From Bacteroidales bacterium (lineage in GTDB: Bacteria > Bacteroidota > Bacteroidia > Bacteroidales > UBA3663): a DNA stretch of 8,274 nucleotides. The notes beneath the pieces are model-generated. The model did no database searches, was not told the origin of the DNA, and worked only from the letters and a program-made list of their open reading frames with translations. The DNA lies in the NCBI GenBank assembly GCA_017632695.1, contig JAGBQS010000233.1, positions 1-8,274 of the forward strand, written 5' to 3'. The position numbers and the translations under genes were made by a program. Shown one piece after another: positions 6,538 to 8,274 of this stretch (within the stretch, counting starts at the first letter, position 1; each line of letters opens with the position of its first letter).

Positions 6538-7719
6538 TTATAGACACCAGGAAAGGAAAAAATCGGTCATTGCCCCCTTTATGCGGGTTTTGAGTGGCAA
6601 ATTGTAATAATATTGAGGCGTCATTCCGACTGATTGTCTGACACTTCCGGCAAATGCCGAATCCAGCCAAAGGGTTGCCTCCCGGTCATCTATCACGGCA
6701 GCCACTTCCTCGTTCCAGCGCAAGGCCCGATAATCGAGGTTGGCAGACCCGACCAGACTGCGACGTCCGTCGGCAGTCAGCACCTTACTGTGCTGGAATG
6801 CTCCCTGATAGAGCCAGACGCGCGCCCCTCTTTTCTGCAACTGGTGCGAGTAAAAGACATTACCCGTATCAAACAGCGGCGTATCGCCCACCTGTGAGAA
6901 CAGCACCTCAATCTTAACACCCCTGCTGAGCGCACGGCGCAATGCACGCCGGACGCCTGGCGTCGGCAGCAGGTAGGGCGACTGGATATGCAGACTGACT
7001 TCAGCCGAATCAATGAAGGCTATCACCTCACGACGCATCTCGGCTTTCTTCTGGCGGGAAGAACGACCGCGTTCCACAATACGGACAGAAGACTGTCTGT
7101 CGTCCAGACCTTCAGACAGGACTGAGGTATAGGGATAATAGGCATCGCCGGCAAAAGGCTTGCCTCCGCTTTTCTCCAGATGTTCGGCAAACAGGAACTG
7201 CAGGTCTTCCACTTCCGGGCCCTCCAGGCGGACATGTGTATCGATATATCCGCCATACATATCCTTGCCCTTGATGTTGTAATCGGCCACATTAAAGCCT
7301 CCGGTATAGCCGATGCGTCCGTCCACTACCACAATCTTCCGATGGTCGCGCAAAACGCGATGCACATACGGAAAGACATAAGGTTTGTAAATATGGATAT
7401 CGATACCCTCGCGACGCAACTGATCCAGCCGGCCGGCGTAATTATAGCCCCGTTTCACGTCATAATAGCCGTCCACCACCAAGCGCACTTCAACACCCTC
7501 GCCGGCTTTTGACTTCATGACATCGAGCATCCTGTGTGCGATGCTGTCGTCTGCAAAAATGAAATACTCGCAGTGGATATGATGCTGCGCCTGCTGCATA
7601 TCGGCCAACAGTGCTTCAAACTTTTCCGCTCCGCTCTGAAACAGCCGGATATCACTTTGTGCACTTACGGCCGAACCGGCCAGCAGGAATGCTCCTATCA
7701 GGGAAAAAAGATATCTCAT
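6538..7719 (-). CDS. Exported phospholipase D-family protein (cardiolipin synthase-like)
   Basis: This 393-residue protein has both HKD motifs of the PLD superfamily. The first is H126-R-K128 with D133, followed by GGFN; the second is H310-S-K312 with D317, followed by GSANLDYR. Two intact HKD motifs in one chain make a complete active site, with the two histidines as nucleophile and acid/base. The spacing and flanking sequence resemble cardiolipin synthases, which transfer phosphatidyl groups. Instead of the two N-terminal membrane helices of classical Cls, residues 1-20 form a cleavable signal peptide (LLAGSAVSA, then QSD), so the catalytic part should be outside the cytoplasm, either free in the periplasm or membrane-associated. 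It could be a cardiolipin synthase, phospholipase or other phosphodiesterase. The gene follows an alanine racemase end by 169 bp, with a large inverted repeat between them. No strong promoter of its own was found; ATCATTTG (7782 to 7775, minus strand) is a weak -7 candidate without a matching -33. Confidence 0.88.
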   Translation of the reverse strand: MRYLFSLIGAFLLAGSAVSAQSDIRLFQSGAEKFEALLADMQQAQHHIHCEYFIFADDSIAHRMLDVMKSKAGEGVEVRLVVDGYYDVKRGYNYAGRLDQLRREGIDIHIYKPYVFPYVHRVLRDHRKIVVVDGRIGYTGGFNVADYNIKGKDMYGGYIDTHVRLEGPEVEDLQFLFAEHLEKSGGKPFAGDAYYPYTSVLSEGLDDRQSSVRIVERGRSSRQKKAEMRREVIAFIDSAEVSLHIQSPYLLPTPGVRRALRRALSRGVKIEVLFSQVGDTPLFDTGNVFYSHQLQKRGARVWLYQGAFQHSKVLTADGRRSLVGSANLDYRALRWNEEVAAVIDDREATLWLDSAFAGSVRQSVGMTPQYYYNLPLKTRIKGAMTDFFLSWCL

Positions 7720-7734
7720 TATGAAATGGTTTGC

Positions 7735-7863
7735 AGTTAACGGGAGTTATCGGGGGTTAACAGGAGTTAATGGACAAATGATTTTGCTATTAAAGACATT
7801 TTTTGCCATGAGTATCCGCCAGCAGAGGTAACGTCCGTTAACTCCCGCTAACTCCCATTAACT
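7735..7863. repeat. Inverted repeat of 10-bp AGTTAACGGG tandem units
   Basis: The left arm is four 10-bp units: AGTTAACGGG (7735-7744), AGTTATCGGG (7745-7754), GGTTAACAGG (7755-7764) and AGTTAATGGA (7765-7774). The right arm is three inverted units (7834-7843, 7844-7853, 7854-7863), preceded by a doubtful decayed fourth at 7824-7833. Pairing 7735-7764 with 7834-7863 gives 25 matches of 30. The centre is AT-rich and holds no gene. The element lies between the racemase stop and the PLD start, both on the minus strand, so in their transcript it could form a long stem. There is no T-tract after it, so it is not a standard intrinsic terminator. Roles as a protein-binding array, RNA processing or stability element, or nucleoid element are all possible. 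A separate 10-bp palindrome, GCAAGCTTGC, lies beside it at 7872-7881. Confidence 0.75.
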
Positions 7864-7888
7864 CCTTGCAAGCAAGCTTGCGCAGACA

Positions 7889-8274
7889 CTACTCCTTATA
7901 ATACACTCTCTTCACACGGGTGGAAATAGTCGAAAGGACCTCATAGCAGATGGTACCCAGGGTGTTGCTCAGTTCCGTCAGCGGCAGGTTCCGGCCGAAG
8001 ATTTCCACCGTATCGCCCTCTTTGGCCTCCGGGCAGTCCGTCACATCCAGGAAGGTCACATCCATGCAGACGTTTCCCACCGTCGGGCAGCGCTTACCTT
8101 CAACCACCATCGAGGCGTGTCCGTTACCCAGACGCCGGTCGTAGCCGTCAGCATAACCGATCGGCACCATAGCGATGCGACTGTCGCGAGTCAGTTTGCC
8201 GTTACGCATATAACCTACGGTCTCGGTAGCAGGGATCTGCTTGATTTGAAGAATGGTGGTCTTGAGCGATGCCA
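7889..8274 (-). CDS. alr: Alanine racemase C-terminal part (5' end outside window), probably of a MurF-Alr fusion
   Basis: The open frame enters from the window's right edge and gives about 128 C-terminal residues, beginning SLKTTILQIKQIPATETVGYMRNG. This is the beta-barrel domain of PLP-dependent alanine racemase, which interconverts L- and D-alanine for peptidoglycan. IGYADGYDRRLG carries the catalytic tyrosine (Tyr265 of the Geobacillus enzyme) and NVCMD is the conserved C-terminal substrate-side motif. The PLP lysine lies outside the window. The tail ISTRVKRVYYKE resembles, from memory, the C-termini of Bacteroidetes bifunctional proteins joining MurF to alanine racemase; the N-terminal part is needed to confirm this. 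Stand-alone racemases have SYRVPR at the equivalent place, so the tyrosine there is Thr here. An internal ATG at 8209 is not the true start, because homology continues upstream of it. No intrinsic terminator follows the stop; the 10-bp-unit inverted repeat does. Confidence 0.9.
   Translation of the reverse strand, partial: ASLKTTILQIKQIPATETVGYMRNGKLTRDSRIAMVPIGYADGYDRRLGNGHASMVVEGKRCPTVGNVCMDVTFLDVTDCPEAKEGDTVEIFGRNLPLTELSNTLGTICYEVLSTISTRVKRVYYKE

Noticed and set aside
7872..7881. GCAAGCTTGC palindrome as terminator of the racemase gene
   Set aside because: It has no loop and no T-tract on the minus strand, so it cannot act as an intrinsic terminator by itself.

Overview
The window reads as a chromosomal segment of a Bacteroidales bacterium (Bacteroides/Parabacteroides/Tannerella-like; genus not resolved). 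The evidence is the protein families (M56 peptidase fused to a TonB C-terminal domain, bacterial GH3 protein, a racemase tail of the MurF-Alr fusion type), Bacteroidetes-type promoters (TTTG at about -33, TAnnTTTG at about -7) and the absence of clear Shine-Dalgarno sequences. No mobile element, tRNA, rRNA or CRISPR array was seen.

Layout. Positions 1-533 hold no convincing gene. A large imperfect inverted repeat (11-216), built from 11-bp tandem units with a TGTGA/TCACA core, is followed by AT-rich sequence and a promoter overlapped by two abutting 19-bp repeats. A plus-strand operon (534-3583) then encodes an exported TPR protein, a BlaI/MecI-family repressor and a BlaR1-like M56 membrane peptidase ending in a TonB C-terminal domain. 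It converges, with only 4 bp between stop codons, on a minus-strand operon read from 6443 down to 3588: GH3-family acyl-acid amido synthetase, HAD hydrolase, low-molecular-weight protein tyrosine phosphatase. That operon has its own well-formed promoter at 6494-6525. Further right, also on the minus strand, are a phospholipase D-family protein with a signal peptide (6538-7719), a second inverted repeat made of 10-bp tandem units (7735-7863), and the C-terminal part of an alanine racemase, probably the end of a MurF-Alr fusion (7889 to the window edge).

How the genes may work together. The left operon looks like a self-regulated envelope-sensing circuit: the M56 protein would inactivate the BlaI-type repressor, whose likely operators cover the operon's own promoter. 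The sensor has no penicillin-binding domain, so its signal is probably not a beta-lactam. The GH3-HAD-phosphatase set is a compact operon of unknown substrate. The racemase and the PLD-family protein both relate to the cell envelope. The least explained structures are the two intergenic inverted repeats, which share an architecture but not a unit sequence.
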